Assembly (NCBI RefSeq): GCF_002775205.1
Contig: NC_036460.1
Location: 23,578,751-23,642,750 of the forward strand
Origin: Xiphophorus maculatus
Lineage: Eukaryota; Chordata; Actinopteri; Cyprinodontiformes; Poeciliidae
Direction: 5' to 3'
DNA: 64,000 bases
Part shown: positions 35,055 through 46,377 of the stretch, one piece after another
How the letters are laid out: each line of letters starts with the position of its first letter
Numbering within the stretch: position 1 is the stretch's first letter
Translations under genes and position numbers: made by a program
Notes under the pieces: model-generated
What the model saw: only the letters and a program-made list of their open reading frames with translations
What the model was told of the DNA's origin: nothing
Database searches by the model: none

Positions 35055-38000
35055 TCAGTATCTGTACGATGGACTCCGGGAGCGAGAGCGAGAGCGAGAC
35101 CGGGAGTGAGACCTTCAGGGAGAAAAAACAATTAGCGTAAAGGTCAGCGGCAAAAGATACACACATGGAAATATATATATTATTTTACAGTACTGACAAG
35201 CAGCTTCTCCCTTTATGCTCCAGACTGAAGTGAAACCAATTTAAACACAGGATCAGGCACGTCGATTTTCTGTCTCCTCTACACAGTAAAGTTTGAGCGA
35301 AGACAAAAATGTTCCAGATGTTTTCCTTTATAAAGTTAGGACGTTATTGTCAGCAGAACCTTTTCCCACATAAAAATCTAATTTACCCAAGCTATGATAT
35401 GTTGGTTGTGTAAATTAGGGCATTGTGTTTAAAATAATAGCAGTGTGTGCCTTTTACTTTTAGCACTGAACTTTTAAACCAAATAAAAGAAACAAAATAA
35501 AATCATCAAATGTGTTCCAAATATTCAGAAAATTAAGAAATATGTGGAAAATTTTTAATTCTGATAATGTTGGAAATTGCAATGATATTTGTTGTTCTGC
35601 CTTGTTCTGACTTTTCTTCCTTTATGATTATACGATTTGTGCACCACTCTGAGCGTTAGCATCTTATCAGACGTACAACATGCTTTGGATTTGGTCAACA
35701 ACAGAGCATCGTACGTAAAATACTAAGACACATCGTGCAGCTCCGACTAGAATAACAGTTTTCAGCTTGGTTCCACATCTTTCTGGTTTTGGTTCCCATT
35801 TTGAACCTTGTGACATCATTTTAGTCGAGCATTTTGCAGATTATTTATAAGTTTTCTCCTCCCCAGTCGATACAAAGCCGATCTTCTACAAAGGTTACTG
35901 CGTTTGATGCTTGGTCCATAAATAAGAACCACGGTTTCCTCCCAGAACAAATAACCTCACTAACTGAACTACACACTGCTAACATTTTCAGCAATCTACC
36001 CTTCAATTAATGATTAGGTCATACAGTTAACTATTGTGCATTGAGAAAATAAGGGGTGTTTCAGAAATAACTCGTTAGCATTTGACAGTTGTTGTCCTTT
36101 CAGATGAATGCTATAGTTAAATGTGCCAGACAGGCAGGTTTGAGTACTTCCGGATGTTGTATCTAGGATTTTATTTCCCTTATATCACATGTAAACAAAC
36201 ACATAGAGGGAGTGATAGATTTGTAGCCAAAAAGTATTATATTATAATAAATTTTTGAGTCCGTAATTGTTTAAATCTCTGGCTATTGATGTTTGGATGT
36301 GTATTTATGTTTTTATTTAAAAATACAATAATCATAGAGCTGGACAATAAATCAATAATATATATTGTGATCAATATCAACAGATGATACATCTGATAGA
36401 ATGTTCAATAATGTCACTGAGCTCTGAGCCAGAACCGCTTGGCATTCTGGGGGATGTAGGCAGAGGAAATGCTGCCTGCTACCCAGCTAAGCTAGGCTGG
36501 TGGCATCAACTGGCTCGCTCCTTGGTTGCCTAGCAACAACCTGTTGAGAAACTTGCCCAGCAGCAGCTTCATGTTTCGCCACTGTTGCCTCAAAACTGGT
36601 TCAAAATAAAATTTAAAAAAACAACAACAGCGTGGCGCAGAGAAACTGTGCATAAAGGAGGAAAGGTTACGGCACTAGTTTGGCTGCATTTCAGATATTT
36701 GAAACAACAAACTAATCAATAACTAGCGATATATGAAGCACTTATATCGCGACATGTTACCAGTATGAAGTACGGCTCATTAGGGAAGAAAAGAGAGTTC
36801 AAGTAAAACAAAACAATCTCCAATTAAAGTGCAGATTGTAATGTCCACAACGATAAGCTTTACAAGACGGTGTTTGTTGTCTTTCGAGAGTTTTGATGTT
36901 TTTCTCCCGAGTCTTCCAAACAACCGTGTTAAATAATAACCCTACGGGTTTTGTGACTGGCCGTTGGGATTGTTTCTGCATCGACATGGGGGGGGGGAAA
37001 CGTGTTTAATTCAGCTTCACTGGAACTGTGAAGATTCCAGTGCCTTACATACCTTTTGTGTGAGCTGTGTTCTCGGCCTGAGGGACAGAGGAAACAAAGC
37101 CACAATGAAAACAAATGCGTGCCGCAGCGTCTCAGAGCCAATAAAACTGACAGCAGCTAATCAGAGGCAGATGAAATATCTGTGCTGAGCGGGAGACGAT
37201 GAACCGTCTTGTCTCACCGTGTTTGGAGGGAGACGGCGAGTGGCTCTGTCGTCCGTACTGTCGCTCCCATTCATCCCTCTCTTTCTCACGTCGCTCACGC
37301 TCCCTGAACACACAGACGGCTTCTGGGTCAGACGGTTGCAACACACAGACACCAATCAGTCCACCTTGACACACACGCAGCCTTACTTCATACGGATCTT
37401 GCGTGCCATGGCTCGCAGCTCTCCTTCTCGCTCCTGTAAAGTAAACAAAGAGCGATGACGGGAAATGAAGGACAAGGAAGCCTCTTTCTCCGCGTTAATC
37501 TACACAGACCGACCTGTCGCTTGTGCTCCTGCTGCTGGATCTTCACTTGAGCAGCTTTCTTATCTGCCTTGGCTGCAGATAAGGAAGAAAAAAGAAGGAG
37601 AAAAAAACTCGAAGGTGAATTTAGAGGGGAAAAACTGTTTAAATTTAAGAGATGAAATGAGTTTGATCTGAAAATAAAGTGGCACTCACACTGCTTGTTG
37701 AGCGCCTTCTGCATCCGTAGCTTCAGACGCTCCTGGGGTGTCAGCTTGGGCTGAAAGGGACACAAATGTTTCAGCACAAGATTTCACAGCATTAAAACAA
37801 AAAGTGTCCTGAGCGTGCACATCTGTGCTCAAATCAGAGATGCACCGAGAATCAGTTGCTTTTAGCCCGATCGGCCCTGGAAGACGACCGGAGGGTCGGA
37901 TAGTTGAAACTTCTGCTCTTTTTTTTTATTATTTATTTGACCATGGACGAACACGGGGTCCTGAAGTTCTAGCAGATCGCGCTGAACAAACTGCTCTTTA

Positions 38001-41000
38001 GTGTGGACGCTGATACTGAGTGAAGATGATTTGAAGGTAGCCGTTTTCCAAATCAGTAAGGTAAATAAAACTGGAGGGTAAAGCTGTGACGAAGGCAGAG
38101 CTGAAGTACGCCATTTTTATTTTGAGCGAGTTGTGAGGTGTTTTGGTGATATCCACAATTAGCAACAGATAAAGTGTTTCCATTTTAAGCATTGAAGCAA
38201 TAAAGGGACGTGTTAAACACACATTGTGCTGAACCGAGTCTGAAACTGGCTTAATTAGAAACCAGATATCAGAGGGGCTAAAAAAAACACAGCTTTCCAA
38301 TTTTTATACACATATTGCAGGGTTTTTGCAGGTTTCACCAACTCAAACTTTATGAATAAAATTTAAGACCTATGTCACAATAGAGATATACAAATAAATG
38401 CAGAAATTACTGTGTCATTTATGTGATTTTTTTGTGGCTCTTGGCAACAGCTTTGTGCTTCTTACATAGTGAATAGTTAGCCAACCATCTACTAGTTAGC
38501 AAGCCACCAAGTATTAGCAGCTTGTTACCAGTAGCCTCAACGGCCTGAGGTCACAGAATGGAGTGAGTGAAGATGTCAAACTTTTGTCGATAGAGATGCA
38601 CTGATCGCTTTTCTCACTTCCGATACCGATACAGATATCTGAAGTTTAGTATAGTCCGATACAGAAAAACAGTGTTGAATTGACTTAAATTGTTTCCTTT
38701 TTTAAACACAAACAAAAATGTATTGGTGTACACTTAAATACACCAATAGCTTCACAAGCGCAATTATAAATTCTAAATATAGTGTAAAATAAACAATATA
38801 GAATGACGTCAGAGCGTAGAATTAAACTGAATAGATCTGCCCTTTTGGATTGGGCACATCATCACCGCCACCAGATCGAGAATAGTTGTCAATGTCTGGA
38901 CCAATACAGATGTTAACATCAGCTTGGTGCATCTCTAATGGAAAATCCCACAAGAAAGAAACCTACATAAAATACATGAGGTTATGAAGTTCCGCATGAC
39001 AAAATTTAAGACCTGTAATTAAAGTATTTAAGACCAACTTGCATTTTCTTTTATGAATTTAATACATTTTAAGGAAGTGTTCTTTGCATCAAAAACCAAA
39101 CTTGGAACTTGAGCTCACCTCCAGCAGGTTTCTCTTGTTGCATATCCGTACTCAGGCTCCAAAAGCAATGCATCATAAGAGGCCATAATCAGGGAAACTA
39201 GTATTTTCTCTGTTAGATGCTAGTATGGTCAGATTAACATTTGAACTCTGATCAGTTTGTCTGTTTTTTTCTTTTTACAGTGACAGCTAACAGGCATTTT
39301 GCTCCTCGTTAAAACAATCCATGAAGGATGGTGGTAGGAGGGCAAAAAGTAAACATTTTTAAAGCTATCGTGTAACTTTTCTATTCCAGTTCTTAAAGTA
39401 AAATCCAAATGGACACAGATAACAATTTACAAAAACCCGAGATCAGAAACGGGACACAAAGTTCTTGTCGGTGCATCTCTGGCTGAAATACAAACTTTAT
39501 ACCATCGTCTTTAAGAGAAGTGACGGAGATTACAACACACACTCCAAACGAGGTTGTGTGTGTGTTGACAGAGAAACTGCTGCTGCAGCAGCAGCAGCAT
39601 GTTGCAGGTGTGGAACAGATCAGCAGAAACTAGGATCCACTCAGACGAACCAGGACACAATGTTCAGTATTTACACACACAATACTGTCAGAGAGATAAA
39701 AGGACGAGAAGACGAGCAAAGAAGGAGAAAGGGTCAGACAGGGAAACATGAGCAAGTTCAGGTCCAGCAAGTTTGGAAAGGTTCATAAAGAGCCGGTGGC
39801 ATTTTCTTTTTTTTTTTTTTTTTTTTGTCCCGACACACCCATCAGTGGGCTGTTCAGACCTGGCCAGGCAAGAAAAACTGCAGGTCACAACACTGCAGGC
39901 ACGCTCGGCACAGGGAAAAATCATAACTTCTAGCCTGTTTTACAAACTGTTCCTTCTTTACGTGGAAGCTGGCTAGAGAACAGACATTGGGTCAGCAAAA
40001 GGTTAAGACATCTGGAGCTACACGACTCGCATACTGCGGCACACGAGCCTACGGACAGATGAGGCGCAGCACGCATCCATCTTGAAACTTCCACAAAAAT
40101 GCTTTGATAAATGTAATTCAAAATGACTTTGCAAGTCAAATCACTTGTGCTGCTTATATATAAAAAAAAAACCAATACAGGCACATTCATTCAATAGTCA
40201 CAAGATGCAACAAAGCATTTCATCCAATGGGAAACGAGTCTGTCTTTCTCGCAGGCATTAATGCGTGACGCCCTGCGGACTGGTTCGTACTACAAACATA
40301 CAGGGGACGGTTCGCTCTGTCACGCATACGTGTTTGTACAGCACACACAGGTTCTCTGCACAGGACAGGCATCAAGATACACGGGCTTCAGAGAGAAGAA
40401 ACGAGGCAGGATTCAGCCTTTCTCCTGGGCTCTAGCTGGCAGAGCTCGTGTCCACTTTAAGGGTGCGAGTGCGGAAAAAATAAAAACAAACAAAAAGAGC
40501 AATTTAAGTGCAACAATAGCTTGTATATTCCAGTGTGATGGACAACCATGGCAGCCTGTCAGGGATGAGGGAGGCGTAGGCTTTAGCAAGAAACCAAACT
40601 AGATCAAATTCTTACTGACTTTGGCAGCTCCCGTCTCTTTACCACCCGGAGTGTCAGGCCTGAGGGAGAGAGAGAGAAAAAGAAAAACGTTCCGAGCTTT
40701 TAAAATGTGAAACCAGTGAGATGTGTTGGCTGATTAATTCATCTTTTCCAGTATAGTTAGCTGCTTTCGAGAAACCAGCTAAATGAACGGCTTCGCTATA
40801 AAACAGTTTATTTCTCAGTGTGTGTCAACACAGATTAATAGTTAACAAAAAATTAAAGGTGTAAAGATTAATCGGATTAATTGTGATTAATCGATTATTG
40901 AAGCAAATGTCAACTAATTTAGTGTTTGATTAATTGTTAAATGGAGTGTACAGACTCTAATATGTGCCATTTGCTGAAAAATTAAACACTCTCAAAGAAG

Positions 41001-44000
41001 TAATTAAGCCAAAACTGTAGAAATTTAGCATTTAAGATGAAAAACCTTCTTTGTCTGTAAATATGTTTTACCCAGAAATCCTCAAGTGTCACACTTGGCT
41101 TCACCTGGCTCAAATTTTATAAAATTCTCCTACTAAACACCTTCTGTTGTCCAGTTACTAACTGGAGAGCTAAAATGATGGAGAGTAGGTCACAGCAAAT
41201 TCATGAGTTACAGTGGTCCAGTCAAAGTCCAGATATGAAGACAACTGAGAATCGGGAACAAAGCGTGAGAGTTCATGTTCATAGATCCTTCCAAGGATTA
41301 GGATTCAGTTAATTTACAAAGGCGAAAGGAAAAAATGTCAGACTTTCAACCTGCAAAGGTGGAAGACATACCCCTAGAGGCCTGCAGCTGTAATTACAGC
41401 ACAGTAAGGTTCCACCAGTTACTGACTCAGGGTGACTGAAAATAAATGCAGGCCACATTTTAGGTTTTAATTTGCGTAAAATACTGGAAACCTTTTAAAA
41501 CTTCCTTTCAACTTGACATTTAGCTTTGTAACCCGTTCCCATAAAATCCCAATAAAACCAGTCTAAAGCTGGTTTGTGGTTGCAACATAAAACCTGCAAT
41601 GTGTTAATACTCGTTATACCTATATAAATGTATAAATACTTGTGCTAGCCGCTGTATTTCCTCAGGTGTGTGTGATCAGACTGTGAGACCTTCTTACTTT
41701 CTCAGTTTGTCAGAGATGGTGTTGGCAGCAGGCTGGGCCCCCCTGTGGGTGGGGGAGGGACTGTGGGGCGGGCGGCTTGGAGAAGGGGACGCACTGTGGC
41801 TGTCGCTGTCTCTCCTCCGGTGTCCTCGACCGCTCCAGGCTCCCTGCCTCAAGCCGCTGCCCTGCCGTGAACCTGAACGAGACCTGCAGACAAAACGGGA
41901 CATTAGAGGACGGCGTGTCTGTTACGAGCTAACCGCCACGTATCCGGGATTATCCAAACCTCGTTCGTCTGCGCGCCGAATAGCGTCTCCTGTCCCGTTC
42001 CCGGTCTCTGTCCCTGTCTCTATCTCTGCCTCTGTCCCTGTCGTTGGACCGCGACCTCGTCCGCTCCCGTCTCCTCCAGGAGCCCCCATTCCCTCCTCCT
42101 TTCCCCCGGGAGCGAGACCTGGAGCGCCGCCTCGACCGCGAGTGGCTCCGCGAGCGGCGGCCGTCTCTCCGCCCGTGTCCCCGCCGGCCTCTGCGTGAAC
42201 GGGAGGACGAGCGAGAGGACGACCGGGACGAGGAGCGAGACGAGGAGGAGGAGGAGCTGCTCGAGGACGACCTTCGTCTCCTGAACAAATACAGAAACAA
42301 AGTTTGAGTAATAACACCGGCTGCGTACCCAGCCTCTCGATAATCACATTAAATCAAACCACCGGACATAAAATCGCTCTTTTCTACCTACTTAAGATAA
42401 ACTGGGACATGCATGAATCTCGCTGAGGAGCTTTGGAGCTTAACTGACTGAATTAATCAAGGTTTTCTCCCTGATGGTTTGTCTGAAACCTGATTCACCT
42501 CACCGATCACAAAAATCCACCATCATACTCTTTGCATCAACGGCTGCAGTACATAAGGACTGTGTGAGAGGAAATAACCAAAGAAATGCCAAGAGGAGGG
42601 AAAATTACCGACCGGGAGCCCCTGCTATGACCTGGAGAGTGCTGCAAGCTGGAGGGGGCGTGGCCAGAGTGAGGGGCAGCGGTTTGTGTCGTGGCCGCGG
42701 CTTCGTCGTCGCTGCCTCCAAAGCTGGTGATGAACGTGATCTTCTCCGGGCCGGGGGTACGCGAACGGGACCGGGACTCTGAGCTGGACTCCGACTCAGG
42801 CCTGAAGGAGATAGAAAAAAGTTTAAAAAATCATAATAATTAAATGAGAGGCTATATTCTCACACACACCACTAATCAGGATTAAAATGTTAGAATCCGT
42901 GGGACATCTCACCGTTTGTAAGGGTCGTACGTCGGGCTGTCTCTTCTGGCGTAGCTGAAAAGCAACACAAACAGTGATGTGCTTGCAAAGCACGCGTTTA
43001 GCCTCGTTTTAAACTTCTTAATAAAGCTAAGAACTCACCTTGGTGGACTGATCTGTCTTCCTTTTAGCCTCTTTTCTCTAAACTCCCTCCTCTGTCTTCG
43101 AGAGCGGCGGCCCTGAAGCAAGACAAGCGCATGTAAACAGCTAGAAAGTTGCACAAAACGCACAAAAAAAGAAGAAGAAAGTCTTCCAAGTGATTTAGCC
43201 TCACAGAGTACATGGCCTTCTCTGCCTCCAGAGCTTTGGCGTGTTTAATGGCCTCCACTTCCTCCTTGTCTTTCTTCAACATCCTGACAAAAGATGAGGT
43301 TGTGAAAGCATTAGAAATAATACAAATGCACTCTCACAGATGTTAAAAACGTTCTGTGAAAGCCCACTGTTGAGATGTTCCACTTATGTTTCTACACTAC
43401 AGAAAAAAAAGAGAGACATATTTGCGGTGCTGAATAACTTCTGTTTTATCGGTCTCTGGCAATTTTATCATTCTTATTCAGGAAATATTCTCCAAAAAGT
43501 GCAAATTCCCAGAATATCAACTGTAAATGAAGTAGAAAAATAGAGGTAGAGGCAAGAACAATAAATTGCAAATCTGCATACTTTATTTTTCGTAGTAACT
43601 CTAAATGCATCTTTAAGTCATTGCATTTTCTCCCCTTGTGTTTTCTCCTTTGTCCATCTATTTAAGGATGTTCTTTTTTCATTTGTCTTGTATTGTCTTT
43701 CATTATGACTACTAGGAGTTAAAGTGACAAATGGGGAACAAATAAAAATGTACCTGACAAAGTCGCCTTCCCCCATTCCATATGGAGTCGCCATTTTGTT
43801 TAGATCCAGCAGCTGCTCCGGGTTCAGCTCATCAACATCAACTTCCACATCTGCAAATATGCAACATAACCGGTCAGACTTTGGCAAACTAATCCCAAAC
43901 CTCAAGCATCAAGCTAACGGTTTTGAGTGAGGGGGGAAAAAAACGTTATTCAACGATTGTAAAAAGGATAGAGGAAGAAAGAAGAAATGTTTCACTATTT

Positions 44001-46336
44001 AGAAGCGTTACAGTGTGCATCAAGTCAACAGCTTGTGAAAAATTTAGAAACTCACTGCACAAAATGAAAGTTGAAATTTTTATCAAAGCAATAAATTCTC
44101 CAGACAAAAAATTACCTTGCTGTCACTATAGTTAGAAAGTTGGAAAATAAAACCCTTTTGTTACTGTTACTGTCTTGCTTACAGAAAAAACTAAGATTTT
44201 CATATTATGTTTTAATTTAATAAAAAGGGAAACAAATCTACAAACAGTTGTGTAACTATGTTACTTCTTGAAGAGGAAAGTTCTGATTTCATATTTGTCT
44301 ATGAATGCAATATTAAGTCATTCTTTAGAAATAGCTAATGTTTTAAACTGTCCCTCCAATCCCTCAAAAACAGATATTTTTTAATTTACTTTATACAAAT
44401 GCAAGAAAAACTGAAGACATGGAGTGTCTCATACTTACAGCCCTTGATAAAATCAACCACATATTACAACAGTTAGCATTATAGCTACAGACGACAGCGT
44501 TGATCCTCCACTTCCATTTTAGCTCAGACTTTTTAAACTTTCCTGGTGTGAAGCCTCACCAATATCAGGAATGCCTTCGTCCTCCTCGGATTCACTGTTC
44601 TCTGAATTGTCATCTTCTTTGTCCGACTGGGAATGAGGCTCCGCCACGGTGCTGTCTTCGTACGTGTAACCAATGGCAACCTTTTTCTCTGCAAGTCTGC
44701 ACGAGGCGAGGAAGGATTAATGAATTTATAAACCACTTAAATTCTGCAGGAAGCAAAGATATGATCGTTGTGGATCAATGAACAATTTAGAAGTGTGCAA
44801 ATTAAATTTTATTGCCAGACAAAGGTGTAACATATAAACAAATAACCCTCCCTCACAAAATATAAAACCATAATTGAAAATACAAAGGCAGAGCAGGAAA
44901 AACATACTTCTTCTTCTCGTCCTCATTTGGTTTGGCCAGGCCACCGTAGAGCTCATCCAGGTAGATCTGGTATAAACACTGCTCCTCTGAGACTGTGAGG
45001 GGACAGCAGGGAGTTCATGAACTCATCACAACTGCAAAATATACCCACTGAGAGCTGGCCAAGCACCACTCTAAGCACACTGTGCATCCACGGAGCCAAG
45101 CACGTGTGTAAAGCACCGACTGCCACGCTACTTTAAGTAAACACTCACTGTTGGCAAAGTCATTCTGAACGAGTCCTCTGTAGCGCTCGTAGTTGCACTT
45201 CCTCTCCTCCATCTCGTGATCTGGTGTTCTGTGAAAGAACAAGAAGCAGAATGTTCTGAACTTTAGCAAATTTTTTATTTTATTTTATTATACATGTTAA
45301 TAATCTCCTAATGTCCAGAAACGACAATAAAATACTAAAACTAAACCCCTTCTTTAAATGTTACCAAAGCGTTTTAAAGACTTACGATGTGCTGAGCAGA
45401 GGAGGGGTATAAGTTGGGACGTAGTCCAAATGGGCCCTCACATCAAATCTGTCAATCATGTTGTTGGCGTCTCCTTGCCATGGCATCCTTTGAAAGAAAA
45501 AAATCAAAATGATATCATTTATTTTCCCAACACTGCAGGAATCCTAATTTTATTACTTATATTTTAAAATAGACAAACTGAGGACATGTCTATTAATTTA
45601 AACTGTCTTTAGGACATTATATTAGCAATTAGCAACGCTGAGTTAAGTGTTGGTTCTTTATTTGAAATAGTTTTTTTTTTTTTTAAATACACCAGTGACA
45701 GTGAGACAGGTTAAGCTAGGTTTACAGTTGAACTGGGCTGAAGTGCTGCTCCATTTTGCATTAACTGACTGGAAAAATATTGTTTGTTGCTCTTTCCCCC
45801 ATCAGCCAATTACTGGTCAGTGCCAGACAAGCTGAAAGTTGTCTGGTTCCAGTCACCAGCTAATTTCTGAGTTATTATCAGGTTTCTTTTGTGCAGAGTT
45901 TTCCTCACATGTTGGCAGGGCTTTCTGCAGCCAGCGCCACAGCCGGGTCCAGGTGGATCTTGTAGGATCGGCCGTGAACCTGCAGAAACTGGGCAGGATC
46001 TTTTTTCTGTCGAGACAAAACGAGAACCAGGTGAACAACGGAATGCCCTACTCAAACTTTGAAACACCACAAAAACAACAACAACAACGTGCCTCATATT
46101 CTTTTCAATTCTGTGTTCATGATGTCATTGTGCTTTGAGCACTGAAACACGGCTACAATGATTAGTGATTATGCTGCAGAGGAAGGCTTTAAATGTCACC
46201 ACCACACTCTGTTCAGCAGAGCAACAAAGTTCCTCACTATCTTCTCGTAGTACTCTCGGCGGCGCTCGCCACGGCGTTTGTAGTCGACCATCATGCCACG
46301 GAGCTTGCGCTCGTGTTTGCGGGCCTCCTGCCACAT
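35055..46336 (-). CDS. clasrp: CLK4-associating serine/arginine-rich protein (SWAP2-like), 20 coding exons
   Basis: This encodes a nuclear SR-rich protein linked to CLK kinases and alternative splicing. Coding exons: 46238-46336, 45909-46006, 45386-45487, 45149-45228, 44908-44992, 44560-44696, 43754-43850, 43205-43283, 43039-43112, 42913-42954, 42613-42801, 41960-42280, 41698-41883, 40620-40659, 37690-37750, 37514-37572, 37387-37433, 37218-37303, 37053-37077, 35055-35112. The sum is 1965 bases: 654 codons plus TGA, close to human (about 674). It starts MWQEARKHERKLRGMMVDYK. The conserved N-terminal SWAP-type region includes MPWQGDANNMIDRFDVRAH and NYERYRGLVQNDF; then an acidic stretch, VDVDELNPEQLLDLNK, and a dense RS domain (exons 12-13). 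Near the C-terminus are PKLTPQERLKLRMQKALNKQ and a short RS tail ending SPSYRY. Exon 11 has two possible donors; phase requires the one at 42613. Neighbour znf296 matches human order. Confidence 0.93.
36330..36770. mobile_element. Probable hAT-like non-autonomous repeat in clasrp intron 19
   Basis: The left end reads GAGCTGGACAATAAATCAAT with ATATATTGTGATCAATATC. The right end includes AACTAGCGATATATGAAGC and ATATCGCGACATG. This resembles fish elements whose ends carry clusters of ATATATCG-like words. Boundaries and family are uncertain. Confidence 0.35.
37835..39481. mobile_element. hAT-like DNA transposon with 14-base inverted ends in clasrp intron 14
   Basis: The left end CAGAGATGCACCGA (37835-37848) is the exact reverse complement of the right end TCGGTGCATCTCTG (39468-39481). 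The flanks GCTCAAAT (37827-37834) and GCTGAAAT (39482-39489) match at 7 of 8 bases, an 8-base target duplication as expected for hAT elements. The 1.6 kb interior has no intact transposase and holds a second related end pair. Confidence 0.75.
38591..38937. mobile_element. Shorter hAT-like copy inside the larger element
   Basis: The ends TAGAGATGCAC (38591-38601) and GTGCATCTCTA (38927-38937) are perfect inverted repeats, and the subterminal sequence (TTCCGATACCGATACAGATA) is typical of this non-autonomous family. I see no matching 8-base target duplication, so this may be an older or rearranged insertion. Confidence 0.6.
40850..41150 (+). mobile_element. hAT-like repeat fragment sharing a family with 60175-60722
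   Basis: This begins with AATCGGATTAATTGTGATTA and related ATTAATCG words and continues through TTTGTCTGTAAATATGTTTT and GGCTTCACCTGGCTCAAATT. The reverse complement of 60490-60615 aligns with this stretch by eye over more than 100 bases. It lies in clasrp intron 13. Confidence 0.55.
41200..41630 (+). mobile_element. Tc1/mariner 3' fragment
   Basis: This contains TGGTCCAGTCAAAGTCCAGA, GCCTGCAGCTGTAATTACAG, CAGTTACTGACTCAGGGTGA and CCCATAAAATCCCAATAAAA, in the order of the 3' half of a Tc1-like transposon. It belongs to the same family as the copy at 18500-19530. It is truncated at the 5' side and lies between clasrp exons 13 and 14. Confidence 0.7.
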
Positions 46337-46377
46337 GACGGCGCCGCTGGGGGTGGGGGCGCGGCGGGGCACGGCTG

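Noticed and set aside
39578..39602. CAG/CTG triplets as a coding polyglutamine tract
   Set aside because: The run is only a few units long, lies in a clasrp intron and has no exon signals.
41668..42347. Plus-strand 176-codon frame and minus-strand alternative frames
   Set aside because: They are shadows of the clasrp RS exons, whose biased codons keep other frames open; the SR frame is the one that splices in phase.
42609..42801. clasrp exon 11 ending at the GTAATT donor
   Set aside because: It puts the following RS exon out of frame; the donor four bases earlier fits the phase. It is kept as a finding, not as the model.
43754..43850. Exon 7 of clasrp as a separate small acidic protein (frame 43618-43905)
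   Set aside because: It is one exon of clasrp; the flanking codons are intron read-through.
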